From contig NZ_AJLR01000149.1 of NCBI RefSeq assembly GCF_000307855.1, positions 1-64,000 on the forward strand: 64,000 nt of DNA, written 5' to 3'. This stretch comes from Schinkia azotoformans LMG 9581 (GTDB lineage: Bacteria; Bacillota; Bacilli; Bacillales; Bacillaceae_J). A program made the position numbers and the translations under genes. This document shows positions 57,798 to 64,000 of the stretch, piece by piece; within the stretch, counting starts at the first letter, position 1; each line of letters opens with the position of its first letter. Under the pieces are notes generated by a model that did no database searches, was not told the origin of the DNA, and was given only the letters and a program-made list of their open reading frames with translations.

Positions 57798-57836
57798 TTT
57801 GAAAGGTACTCCTTTCGCAAAAAGGACCATGATAAA

Positions 57837-57893
57837 TGTCTAGCTCCAGCGCCTCCAGTTTGTACGGCGATGAGCAAGGCGCTTCCGCTTTTC
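57837..57893 (-). repeat. Family A repeat, short divergent form
   Basis: Reverse strand runs GAAAAGCGGAAGCGCC to CTGGAGCTAGACA with the middle replaced by TTGCTCATCGCCGTAC. It lies about 115 bases after the DUF1450 gene stop, beyond that gene's terminator; this is the one copy not adjoining a stop codon. Confidence 0.75.
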
Positions 57894-57940
57894 TTATGAT
57901 CTCTTTTATACTTTTTCCATTATACATTCTATTCTTCCAC

Positions 57941-57972
57941 CAAAAAACCTCTTTTTTCAACAAAAAGAGGTT
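57941..57972 (-). terminator. Terminator after the DUF1450 gene
   Basis: AACCTCTTTTT pairs with AAAAAGAGGTT and is followed by TTTTGG on the reverse strand, about 40 bases after the stop. Confidence 0.85.
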
Positions 57973-58008
57973 TATTTCGCCAGCCATATACAGTTATGCA
58001 CTTTTCAA

Positions 58009-58233
58009 TTATTTTATTTTTTTCTCAAGTTTTTCAATTAACTCGTCTTCTGTTGGTGCTGAAATCGGACGATTATTTAAAAAGGCAAATGATTTCTTTC
58101 GACCGGGGCCACAATAAGATTGGCAGCCAATGACAACTTCGGCGTCCGGATCAAGCTGTTTTAACTTTGGTAATAAAGTTTTCAAGTTAGTGCCTAGGCA
58201 ATCATCACAAACTCTGAATTCATTTTTTGACAT
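58009..58233 (-). CDS. DUF1450 family small cysteine-rich protein (YuzB-like)
   Basis: This 74-residue cytoplasmic protein contains [16 protein letters not shown], then [21 protein letters not shown], a CxxC plus CxxxCG arrangement that could bind a metal or iron-sulfur centre in a thioredoxin-like ferredoxin fold. Function is unknown. The ATG at 58233 is preceded by GGTGGG; an in-frame GTG three codons earlier is possible. It is a single gene with its own terminator, facing away from rsfA. Confidence 0.82.
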   Translation of the reverse strand: MSKNEFRVCDDCLGTNLKTLLPKLKQLDPDAEVVIGCQSYCGPGRKKSFAFLNNRPISAPTEDELIEKLEKKIK

Positions 58234-58242
58234 CACACCCAC

Positions 58243-58590
58243 CTGCCTTTCTGATCATTTTCCAACTAAAAAATTCAACCGTTCATACTAATTTTTATAT
58301 ACTTCCCATTATGGGTAACTTTTTCAGTTTCTATTATGTAAGCCAATCGGCTTTTATCTATTAATCGAATAAAGCTAAACAAAAGTCATTTTACCACTTC
58401 CCGCCGTTTGTATCAATGACAATAGGCTTGCTGGTGTAATTTTTAAGCCTAATGGTGTAAAGGTTTCCCACCTTTTCTCTACTATCCTTTTAAAATATGT
58501 ATAATTTTTTTTGAAATTGTCCATCCTATAACTAACAGAAATTTTACTTATTTTACTTTTACTAGAAAAATATTAAAGGAGTTGTAAGAT
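58243..58590. other. Intergenic region upstream of rsfA
   Basis: Divergent control region of about 350 bases, mostly AT-rich. I see no gene. AATAGGCTTGCTGGTGTAA and AAGCCTAATGGTGTAAAGG are short direct repeats at about 58421-58462. No confident sigma-F match is seen for rsfA. Confidence 0.35.
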
Positions 58591-59292
58591 GTGATGATTC
58601 AAAGACAGGATGCATGGTCTGAAGAGGATGATCTGCTATTGGCAGAGACCGTATTGCGTCATATTCGGGAGGGTAGCACCCAGTTAAACGCATTTGAGGA
58701 GGTCGGTGACAAACTAAACCGGACGTCGGCCGCATGTGGATTCCGCTGGAATGCCGTTGTGAGGCAGGATTATATGAAAGCAATTGATTTAGCTAAAAAA
58801 CAACGTAAACAAAGACAGCGTGCTTTAGGAGAAAAAACAAAGCCACTGTATACACCACCTGATCCAACATTTTCGTTTGAGGTTTCAGAGGAAATCATGG
58901 TGGAAAAAGATGCTAGAAACGAAGAAGCAGCAGTGGTTACCAATACTATCACGCCCGAGAGAAGCTATGTGCAGTCTTCAAAGGCGCTTTCAATGGATGA
59001 TGTCATTTTATTTTTAAGCAATTTGAAAAATAGTGACCATCAATCTACGAACATGCAGCAGAAGAATGATAGATTAAAAATGGAAAACAAAGGGCTTGCT
59101 GATGAAATTGCTATTTTGAAAAAGCAGCTTGAGCAAACGGAACGTGAATTCCAAACGATCCAAGAGGATTACCAGGCCCTTGTTAAAATAATGGATCGGG
59201 CACGAAAAATGGTGTTATTTGAGGATGAGGAGAAACCGACAAATACATTTAAGATGGATAAAAATGGGAACTTGGAGCGAATTGCGAAATAG
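58591..59292 (+). CDS. rsfA: Forespore-specific transcription factor RsfA
   Basis: This 233-residue regulator fine-tunes the sigma-F regulon in the forespore. The N-terminal Myb/SANT-like DNA-binding domain is RQDAWSEEDDLLLAETVLRHIREG followed by NRTSAACGFRWNAVVRQ; a basic linker, a variable middle and a C-terminal coiled coil (about 155-210, MENKGLADEIAILKKQLEQ) follow. The GTG at 58591 has AAAGGAG nine bases upstream and gives the same N-terminal spacing as B. subtilis RsfA (YwfN); ATG one codon later is possible. Confidence 0.93.
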   Translation: MMIQRQDAWSEEDDLLLAETVLRHIREGSTQLNAFEEVGDKLNRTSAACGFRWNAVVRQDYMKAIDLAKKQRKQRQRALGEKTKPLYTPPDPTFSFEVSEEIMVEKDARNEEAAVVTNTITPERSYVQSSKALSMDDVILFLSNLKNSDHQSTNMQQKNDRLKMENKGLADEIAILKKQLEQTEREFQTIQEDYQALVKIMDRARKMVLFEDEEKPTNTFKMDKNGNLERIAK

Positions 59293-59296
59293 CAAG

Positions 59297-59408
59297 TGGA
59301 ACACAGGGGGGCGCCGTCCTGGTGGGACACGGGGGCGGGTTCTCCGGCCCAGTTTGAGTCCTATTTTTCGTGGCTTTTGAAGCCGCGGGGGCGGGAACTG
59401 TGTCCCAT
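59297..59408. repeat. Family B GC-rich repeat, longest copy
   Basis: Contains GGAACACAGGGGGGCGCC, TGGGACACGGGGGCGGGTTC and CGCGGGGGCGGGAACTGTGTCCC in order. It starts about six bases after the rsfA stop codon. Base composition differs sharply from both neighbours. Confidence 0.75.
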
Positions 59409-59525
59409 CTGGGCAAATATCCATTAGAACAAGCGTAGCTAATTACAGCTCGCTTGTTTTTTATTTTGTATTGGCGAATGCTATAATTGTTTTTAAAGAA
59501 TTTTGTACGAAAAGGGGAATTAACT

Positions 59526-60350
59526 ATGCAGGACATCAACCCGCTTTTACAGCAGCCAGAGTGGCGTTATATCGATCATTCCAGTCTTGGATTGTATTTC
59601 AGTCCACTGCAGTCATTTGCCTATGATGATACGTTTTGTTCATCTGTTGGAAGTGGCCAGTCGGCACCTGTTATTCGCACTTGGATTCATGCGCCAACGA
59701 TTGTCCTCGGCATTCAGGATGGCAGATTGCCTTTCTTGGAACAAGGTGTGGCATTTTTGGAGGAAAAAGGCTATCAATCTATTGTTCGTAACTCCGGCGG
59801 ATTGGCTGTCGTTCTGGATGATGGTATTTTAAATCTTTCGCTGATTTTACCTGAAGGAAAGGGAATTGATATAAATCGTGGCTATGAGGCAATGTGGAAT
59901 TTAATCCAGCTCATGTTATCCGGATTTGACGTGCAGGTTGATGCGAGGGAAATTGTCGGCAGTTATTGCCCGGGAAGTTTTGATTTAAGTATTGGCGATA
60001 AGAAATTTGCTGGTATTTCGCAACGAAGGCTGCGCGGCGGGGTTGCTGTGCAAATTTATCTTTGTGTAACCGGCAGCGGTAGTTTGCGCGCTGAAATTGT
60101 ACGGGAATTTTATCATCGTGCCTTGCAAGGAGAGAAAACAAAATTCACCTATCCTACGATTGTCCCCTCCACGATGGCCTCATTATCCGAGCTGTTGGGT
60201 AAGACCATAACAACAGAGCAATTGATTACGTTGATGTTGAAGACATTTGGGGATTTGGATGCGGGAATCGCGACTACGCCTTTAAGTGAGAAGGAACTGG
60301 AATTGTATCAATACAATTATGACCGGATTTTGAAACGAAATGAAAAATAA
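59526..60350 (+). CDS. lipL: Octanoyl-[GcvH]:protein N-octanoyltransferase
   Basis: This 274-residue amidotransferase moves octanoyl groups from GcvH to lipoate-dependent dehydrogenase subunits. The acyl-carrying cysteine is Cys148 in [11 protein letters not shown] and the conserved lysine is in [12 protein letters not shown] at about 160. [19 protein letters not shown] is the biotin/lipoate ligase fold core. It corresponds to B. subtilis LipL (YwfL). AAAGGGGAA precedes the ATG. It converges with pta across a shared hairpin. Confidence 0.93.
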   Translation: MQDINPLLQQPEWRYIDHSSLGLYFSPLQSFAYDDTFCSSVGSGQSAPVIRTWIHAPTIVLGIQDGRLPFLEQGVAFLEEKGYQSIVRNSGGLAVVLDDGILNLSLILPEGKGIDINRGYEAMWNLIQLMLSGFDVQVDAREIVGSYCPGSFDLSIGDKKFAGISQRRLRGGVAVQIYLCVTGSGSLRAEIVREFYHRALQGEKTKFTYPTIVPSTMASLSELLGKTITTEQLITLMLKTFGDLDAGIATTPLSEKELELYQYNYDRILKRNEK

Positions 60351-60410
60351 AAGCATGGTGATAGACTGGGACTTAGAGCTGGGGCCAGTGTTGATCAACA
60401 TGCTTTTTTG
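60349..60410. terminator. Bidirectional terminator between lipL and pta
   Basis: AAAAGCATG pairs with CATGCTTTT, with an inner ACTGG/CCAGT stem and a GC-rich loop resembling a family B remnant. T-rich ends lie on both sides. Confidence 0.65.
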
Positions 60411-60420
60411 TATTTTGTAA

Positions 60421-61392
60421 TTACAACGCCTGTACCGCTGTAATTAATGCTAACTTATAGACGTCTTCAGCGTTGCAGCCGCGGGATAGATCGTTCACCG
60501 GCTGGTTTAATCCTTGGAGGATTGGGCCGATTGCTTCAAAGCCGCCTAAGCGCTGGGTAATTTTATAGCCAATGTTGCCGGCATCTAGGGTTGGGAATAC
60601 GAATACTTTGGCATCACCTTGGATGACTGAGTCAGGTGCTTTTTTTACAGCAACTGATGGTACGATGGCAGCGTCAAATTGAAACTCTCCGTCGATGATC
60701 AAATCAGGCTGTTTTTCTTTCGCAATTTTGATGGCCTCTGCTACCTTTTCTGTTTCAGGTGTAACTGCGGATCCTTTTGTAGAAAAACTTAGCATCGCAA
60801 CCTTTGGTTCAACATCAAACAGCACTGCTGATTCGGCACTTACGATGGCAATTTCCGCTAAATCTTGACTATCAGGGTTTGGATTGATAGCACAATCCGC
60901 GAAAATATATTTTTCATCGCCTCGCACCATGACAAACATCCCAGATGTCTTTTTGATGCCAGTTTTTGTTTTAATAATTTGCAACGCAGGGCGAACAGTG
61001 TCTGCCGTTGAATGAGCGGCACCGCTGACTAAGCCATCTGCTTTTTTTAAATAAACAAGCATTGTGCCAAAGTAATTTTCATCTTTTAAAATTTGTCTAG
61101 CCTCTTCTTCTGTTGCTTTTCCCTTCCGGCGCTCGACAAATTCACGCACAAGCACATCAAATTCATCGTAGGAATTCGGATCGAGAATTTCAACATTCCC
61201 TAAAGAAATATTTAGAGATGCCGCCTTTTGCTCTACTTCTGCTTTATTTCCGATTAAAATCGGCTTTAAAACTTCCTCAGAGGCAAGTCTGCCAACGGCT
61301 GTCAAAATTCGCTCATCCAAGCCCTCTGGGAAGACAATAGTTTTGTTTTTACCTTTAATTTTTTCTTTTACAATAGAAAATAAATCGCTCAA
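60421..61392 (-). CDS. pta: Phosphate acetyltransferase
   Basis: This 323-residue enzyme converts acetyl-CoA to acetyl phosphate in overflow acetate production. Conserved stretches are IVFPEGLDERILTAVGRL, LVSGAAHSTADTVRPALQIIKT, MLSFSTKGSAVTPETEKV and the C-terminal LQGLNQPVNDLSRGCNAEDVYKLALITA. The start is TTG with TTGGAGGT upstream. A cre-like site (61544-61561) lies upstream at a distance like that of the CcpA-activated B. subtilis pta gene. It is divergent from hemQ. Confidence 0.96.
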   Translation of the reverse strand: MSDLFSIVKEKIKGKNKTIVFPEGLDERILTAVGRLASEEVLKPILIGNKAEVEQKAASLNISLGNVEILDPNSYDEFDVLVREFVERRKGKATEEEARQILKDENYFGTMLVYLKKADGLVSGAAHSTADTVRPALQIIKTKTGIKKTSGMFVMVRGDEKYIFADCAINPNPDSQDLAEIAIVSAESAVLFDVEPKVAMLSFSTKGSAVTPETEKVAEAIKIAKEKQPDLIIDGEFQFDAAIVPSVAVKKAPDSVIQGDAKVFVFPTLDAGNIGYKITQRLGGFEAIGPILQGLNQPVNDLSRGCNAEDVYKLALITAVQAL

Positions 61393-61543
61393 ATCAATAC
61401 CTCCAAAATCAATTAAGATTACCTAATAAATATATTTCGTAAAAGCATCCGTAAATCCCAACAGAAAGTCAGTGGAGGATTCACCCTATCCTGCTTATTA
61501 TTACCATATACTTTTCCAATATTCTTGGAAATAGGCTAATCAA
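61393..61543. other. pta leader and promoter region
   Basis: TTTCCA and TATGGT, 17 bases apart on the reverse strand (61503-61531), give a weak promoter whose start point would be near 61496, leaving a leader of about 100 bases. No terminator or riboswitch is seen in it. Confidence 0.35.
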
Positions 61544-61561
61544 AACGGAAACGCTTACTTT
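61544..61561. promoter_or_regulatory. cre-like CcpA site upstream of pta
   Basis: AACGGAAACGCTTACTTT matches WWTGNAARCGNWWWCAWW with two deviations. Its centre would be about 56 bases upstream of the predicted pta start point, the position used for CcpA activation in B. subtilis pta and ackA. Confidence 0.55.
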
Positions 61562-61750
61562 AAAAAGTTTCTCTTTTCAGAACGTTGGAAAATTTCTATA
61601 ACAAACGCAAAAAATTTGACCTAGATTACCCTTTGCCACCTTTTGTCAACTTTTTAAGCTAAAAACTTTCTTCTGGATAAAACTATTGTTATATTAGTTA
61701 TTGACATGTACATATTGAAATGTAGCTATTAAGATAAAGGAGTGTTATGA

Positions 61751-62494
61751 ATGGCTGAACCAGCAAAAACGTTAGATGGTTGGTATTGTCTTCACGATTT
61801 CCGCACGGTAGATTGGACATCTTGGAAAAGGCTATCAGGCGATGAAAGAAATGAAATAATTGTAGAGTTTCAAAACTATCTCAGTGCATTAAAAAATACG
61901 GAAGAAGCTAAAAAAGGAAGTCATGCTTTATACACCATTGTCGGCCAAAAAGCTGACTTTATGTTAATGATTCTTCGTCCAACAATGGAGGAGTTAAACG
62001 AGCTTGAGACAACTTTTAATAAAACAAAATTTGCGGAGTATTTACTTCCTGCACATTCCTATGTGTCTGTAGTTGAATTAAGTAACTACCTGCCATCTGA
62101 CCAGGATCCATATCAAAGCCCTGAAGTTTTGGCACGTTTATACCCTATTCTTCCGAAGACTAACCATATTTGCTTCTATCCAATGGATAAGCGTCGTCAA
62201 GGCAATGACAACTGGTATATGCTTTCAATGGAAGAGCGCAGCAGTATGATGCGTTCACACGGCATGATCGGCCGCCAGTATGCAGGTAAAGTAAAACAGA
62301 TCATTACTGGTTCTGTCGGGTTTGATGATTGGGAATGGGGCGTTACGCTTTTTGCAGACGACGTTCTTCAATTTAAAAAGCTTGTGTATGAAATGAGATT
62401 TGACGAAGTAAGTGCAAAATATGGCGAATTCGGTTCATTCTTCGTTGGCAACATTTTAACAGAAGAAGCTGTTCCGAAATTCTTACACGTTTAA
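61751..62494 (+). CDS. hemQ: Coproheme decarboxylase HemQ
   Basis: This 247-residue enzyme of the chlorite-dismutase superfamily finishes the coproporphyrin-dependent heme pathway by decarboxylating coproheme. The catalytic tyrosine is Tyr143 in CFYPMDKRR and the proximal heme histidine is His170 in [27 protein letters not shown] is conserved. Loss of the chlorite-dismutase distal arginine is typical. It matches B. subtilis YwfI in length and location beside pta. AAAGGAG precedes the ATG. Confidence 0.95.
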   Translation: MAEPAKTLDGWYCLHDFRTVDWTSWKRLSGDERNEIIVEFQNYLSALKNTEEAKKGSHALYTIVGQKADFMLMILRPTMEELNELETTFNKTKFAEYLLPAHSYVSVVELSNYLPSDQDPYQSPEVLARLYPILPKTNHICFYPMDKRRQGNDNWYMLSMEERSSMMRSHGMIGRQYAGKVKQIITGSVGFDDWEWGVTLFADDVLQFKKLVYEMRFDEVSAKYGEFGSFFVGNILTEEAVPKFLHV

Positions 62495-62512
62495 TAAGCA
62501 AGTCAGAATTAT

Positions 62513-62540
62513 AAGCTCCCTAACCATTAGGGGGCTTTTT
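62513..62540 (+). terminator. Terminator after hemQ
   Basis: AAGCTCCCT pairs with AGGGGGCTT (one wobble) and is followed by TTTCC, about 20 bases after the stop. Confidence 0.8.
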
Positions 62541-62544
62541 CCAT

Positions 62545-62606
62545 GAGTTGGGACAGAGTTCCCGACCCCATGGCTCGCCCCCGCGCCGCGGCCCACCCAA
62601 TCCCGC
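62545..62606. repeat. Family B GC-rich intergenic repeat
   Basis: TTGGGACAGAGTTCCCGACC and ATGGCTCGCCCCCGCGCCGC match other copies. It lies after the hemQ terminator. Confidence 0.7.
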
Positions 62607-62742
62607 TGCAATTTTTATCATAAAAACACCTACAGCCACATAGTATCTAAATGTAATAACCACAAAAAAAAGAAAAATACAAGTCACCATTTTCTGTTCT
62701 TGCAATATGTTAGTAGGGTAATCGCTATTGTGAGGTGAGAAA

Positions 62743-63168
62743 ATGGCTGTTGTGCCACATACTGAGGAAGATGTAAAACTTCTGGCAAGATTGATGCGGG
62801 CTGAAGCCGAAGGGGATGGAAGGCTTGGTATGTTAATGGTGGGCAATGTTGGGGTTAATCGTGTAGTTGGAAATTGTCTTGATTTTAAATCTCTCCGTAG
62901 CTTACGGGATATGGTTTTCCAGAAGCCAGGCGGCTATGAAGCGGTTGATAAACCTTATTTTTATCAACGTGCTAGAGAAGCAGATATTGGGTTGGCACGC
63001 CAGGTAATTAGGGGCTGGAAATATCACCCGGCAACTTACTCTCTATGGTTTTTCAGACCTGAGGGGGACTGTCCAGCCACATGGTTTAACCAAAGGAATG
63101 CGGGACGATTTAAATCTCATTGTTTTTATACCCCTGAACAAGAAAATTGTCCGCAAATATTTTTTTAA
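62743..63168 (+). CDS. cwlJ: Spore cortex-lytic enzyme CwlJ
   Basis: This 141-residue SleB-type hydrolase domain protein degrades spore cortex during germination and is activated by Ca-dipicolinate. LLARLMRAEAEGDGRLGMLMVGNVGVNR contains the catalytic glutamate region, and SLWFFRPEGDCPATWFNQ plus RFKSHCFYTP closes the domain. No signal peptide, as expected for a mother-cell-made coat-associated enzyme. GAGGTGAG precedes the ATG. It is followed by gerQ, which is required for CwlJ localisation; in B. subtilis the two are unlinked, while in the B. cereus group they are adjacent. Confidence 0.93.
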   Translation: MAVVPHTEEDVKLLARLMRAEAEGDGRLGMLMVGNVGVNRVVGNCLDFKSLRSLRDMVFQKPGGYEAVDKPYFYQRAREADIGLARQVIRGWKYHPATYSLWFFRPEGDCPATWFNQRNAGRFKSHCFYTPEQENCPQIFF

Positions 63169-63264
63169 AGTGTCATTTGAATTTCACACTTAGCAGTTCC
63201 AATTTTACACATACACAATAGAAAATAAAGGCATTTTATACTTATTCTTAACTGGCTGTTCTTC

Positions 63265-63272
63265 CATAAAGT
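63265..63272 (+). promoter_or_regulatory. Possible sigma-E -10 element for gerQ
   Basis: CATAAAGT resembles the sigma-E -10 consensus CATAcanT and lies about 40 bases before gerQ, a sigma-E gene in B. subtilis. The -35 is poor, so this is weak. Confidence 0.3.
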
Positions 63273-63307
63273 ATAAAATTGTCTATCATCAAAGGGAGGA
63301 ATGTAAA

Positions 63308-63766
63308 ATGGCAAGTAATTTTCCATCTCAAACGCCAGCATATGGGCAATTCCCACAATATGGCTTCGGGCAACAACCCCAGATGCCACCTACATTTTCA
63401 GGAGGTCAAATACCGGGTTTTCCAAGTTTTCCACAACCACAAAAACCTCAATCACCTGCAGCAAATGTTCCCGGAATGCTACCGATTGAGGAATCGTACA
63501 TTGAAAATATTTTACGATTGAACAAAGGCAAAATTGTAACTGTTTATACAACTTTTGAAAACAATTCACAATGGAATGCGAAAATTTTCAAGGGTGCAAT
63601 CGAAGCCGCCGGACGTGACCACCTTATTATCAGCGACCCACAAACAGGTCAGCGCTATTTAATTCCAATGATTTACGTTGATTTTGTAACGTTTGATGAA
63701 GAAATTGAGTACCAATATCCATTTAGTGGTATGGGACCTAGTTTATCGTCTTTTCCTCCTAGATAA
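63308..63766 (+). CDS. gerQ: Spore coat protein GerQ
   Basis: This 152-residue coat protein is needed for CwlJ-dependent germination and is cross-linked by transglutaminase. The N-terminal 55 residues are rich in proline, glutamine, glycine and phenylalanine (FPSQTPAYGQFPQYGFGQQP), followed by a conserved domain from LPIEESYIENILRLNKGKIVTVYTTFEN to RYLIPMIYVDFVTFDEEIEY. GGGAGGAA precedes the ATG. It equals B. subtilis YwdL. Gap to cwlJ is about 140 bases with a possible sigma-E promoter, so it may be expressed both with and without cwlJ. Confidence 0.94.
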   Translation: MASNFPSQTPAYGQFPQYGFGQQPQMPPTFSGGQIPGFPSFPQPQKPQSPAANVPGMLPIEESYIENILRLNKGKIVTVYTTFENNSQWNAKIFKGAIEAAGRDHLIISDPQTGQRYLIPMIYVDFVTFDEEIEYQYPFSGMGPSLSSFPPR

Positions 63767-63769
63767 AAG

Positions 63770-63789
63770 GAAAAGCGGAAGCGCCCGTT
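63770..63789 (+). repeat. Family A repeat, truncated left end
   Basis: GAAAAGCGGAAGCGCCCGTT begins three bases after the gerQ stop and then runs directly into the gerQ terminator; the right half is missing except possibly CCAGCTCC near 63831. Confidence 0.8.
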
Positions 63790-63794
63790 CAAGC

Positions 63795-63826
63795 AAAAGG
63801 AGACTGCAAAACAGCCTCCTTTTTAC
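63795..63826 (+). terminator. Terminator after gerQ
   Basis: AAAAGGAGACTG pairs with CAGCCTCCTTTT (one mismatch) across five bases and continues into TTTACC. Confidence 0.85.
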
Positions 63827-63839
63827 CTTTCCAGCTCCC

Positions 63840-64000
63840 CTATTTCCCTTTAGCAGCGGCAACTGCCAGTAGAATCCAACCTGCCAAAAACGATATGCCA
63901 CCTAAAGGCGTTATCATACCAAGCTTCGCGATTCCTGATGTGCTTAAAGCATACAAGCTTCCTGAGAACAGAATAATTCCGATAAACATCATAATGCCGG
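63840..64000 (-). CDS. ywdK: YwdK family membrane protein (DUF423), C-terminal part
   Basis: The gene runs off the window. The visible 52 or so C-terminal residues include GIILFSGSLYALSTSG, KLGMITPLGGISFLAGWILL and end AVAAAKGK, which is the DUF423 pattern of small four-helix membrane proteins. Location beside gerQ (ywdL) equals B. subtilis ywdK. Function unknown. It converges with gerQ. Confidence 0.88.
   Translation of the reverse strand, partial: GIMMFIGIILFSGSLYALSTSGIAKLGMITPLGGISFLAGWILLAVAAAKGK

Overview
The window is a low-to-moderate GC chromosomal segment of a spore-forming Bacillaceae bacterium, close to Bacillus, Mesobacillus or Neobacillus. Evidence: AGGAGG-type ribosome binding sites, frequent TTG and GTG starts, sporulation and germination genes (spo0F, spoIIR, rsfA, pbpG, cwlJ, gerQ, a YhcN-type lipoprotein) and a gene order that largely follows the B. 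subtilis ywl-ywk-ywj-ywi-ywh-ywf-ywd stretch. I saw no prophage, insertion sequence, CRISPR array, rRNA or tRNA. It is a conserved core region, and most novelty lies in regulatory sites and repeats between genes.

Layout. 1-9.5 kb: wecB, upp, an inserted MFS transporter and small membrane protein, glyA, ywlG, rpiB, a chemoreceptor, ywlE, mntP. 9.5-16.2 kb: tsaC (ywlC) and ywlB carrying a dense DnaA-box cluster, then spoIIR, prmC-prfA, a sporulation lipoprotein, tdk, rpmE. 16.3-25.8 kb: rho, glpX, murA, transaldolase, fbaA, spo0F, pyrG with an attenuator leader, rpoE. 26-37.3 kb: an acyl-CoA catabolic run (fadF, thiolase, hydroxyacyl-CoA dehydrogenase, two acyl-CoA dehydrogenases, TetR regulator, fused isobutyryl-CoA mutase). 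37.5-46.6 kb: clsB, a DUF488 protein, argS, ywiB, usp, a GntR-ABC transporter operon, a GNAT enzyme. 46.8-55.8 kb: UbiB kinase, DoxX, speE-speB, pbpG, ywhD, ywhB, small proteins, a BcrC-type phosphatase. 56-64 kb: ywgA, ywfO, rsfA, lipL, pta, hemQ, cwlJ-gerQ and the end of ywdK.

Functional links. The fad/icm genes could take fatty, odd-chain or branched acyl-CoAs through beta-oxidation steps and carbon-skeleton rearrangement; fadF would pass electrons toward quinone. The TetR gene inside the run, with two matching palindromes upstream of fadF and of the first dehydrogenase, suggests local control. prfA-prmC is release factor plus its methylase. speE-speB is spermidine synthesis. cwlJ-gerQ is the germination lytic enzyme plus its coat anchor.

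Two dispersed repeat families punctuate the intergenic spaces. Family A (GAAAAGCGGAAGC at one end, GCTGGAGCTGGACA at the other) folds with compensating changes and usually begins 0-3 bases after a stop codon in the gene's own orientation. Family B is GC-rich with GGGTC...GACCC hairpins. Other regulatory signals are a combined Rex/Fnr-type palindrome upstream of doxX, a sigma-H promoter at spo0F, a CTP-sensing attenuator at pyrG, a cre-like site at pta and a 25-bp operator in the gntR promoter. All functions are read from sequence and memory of families; no database search was run.
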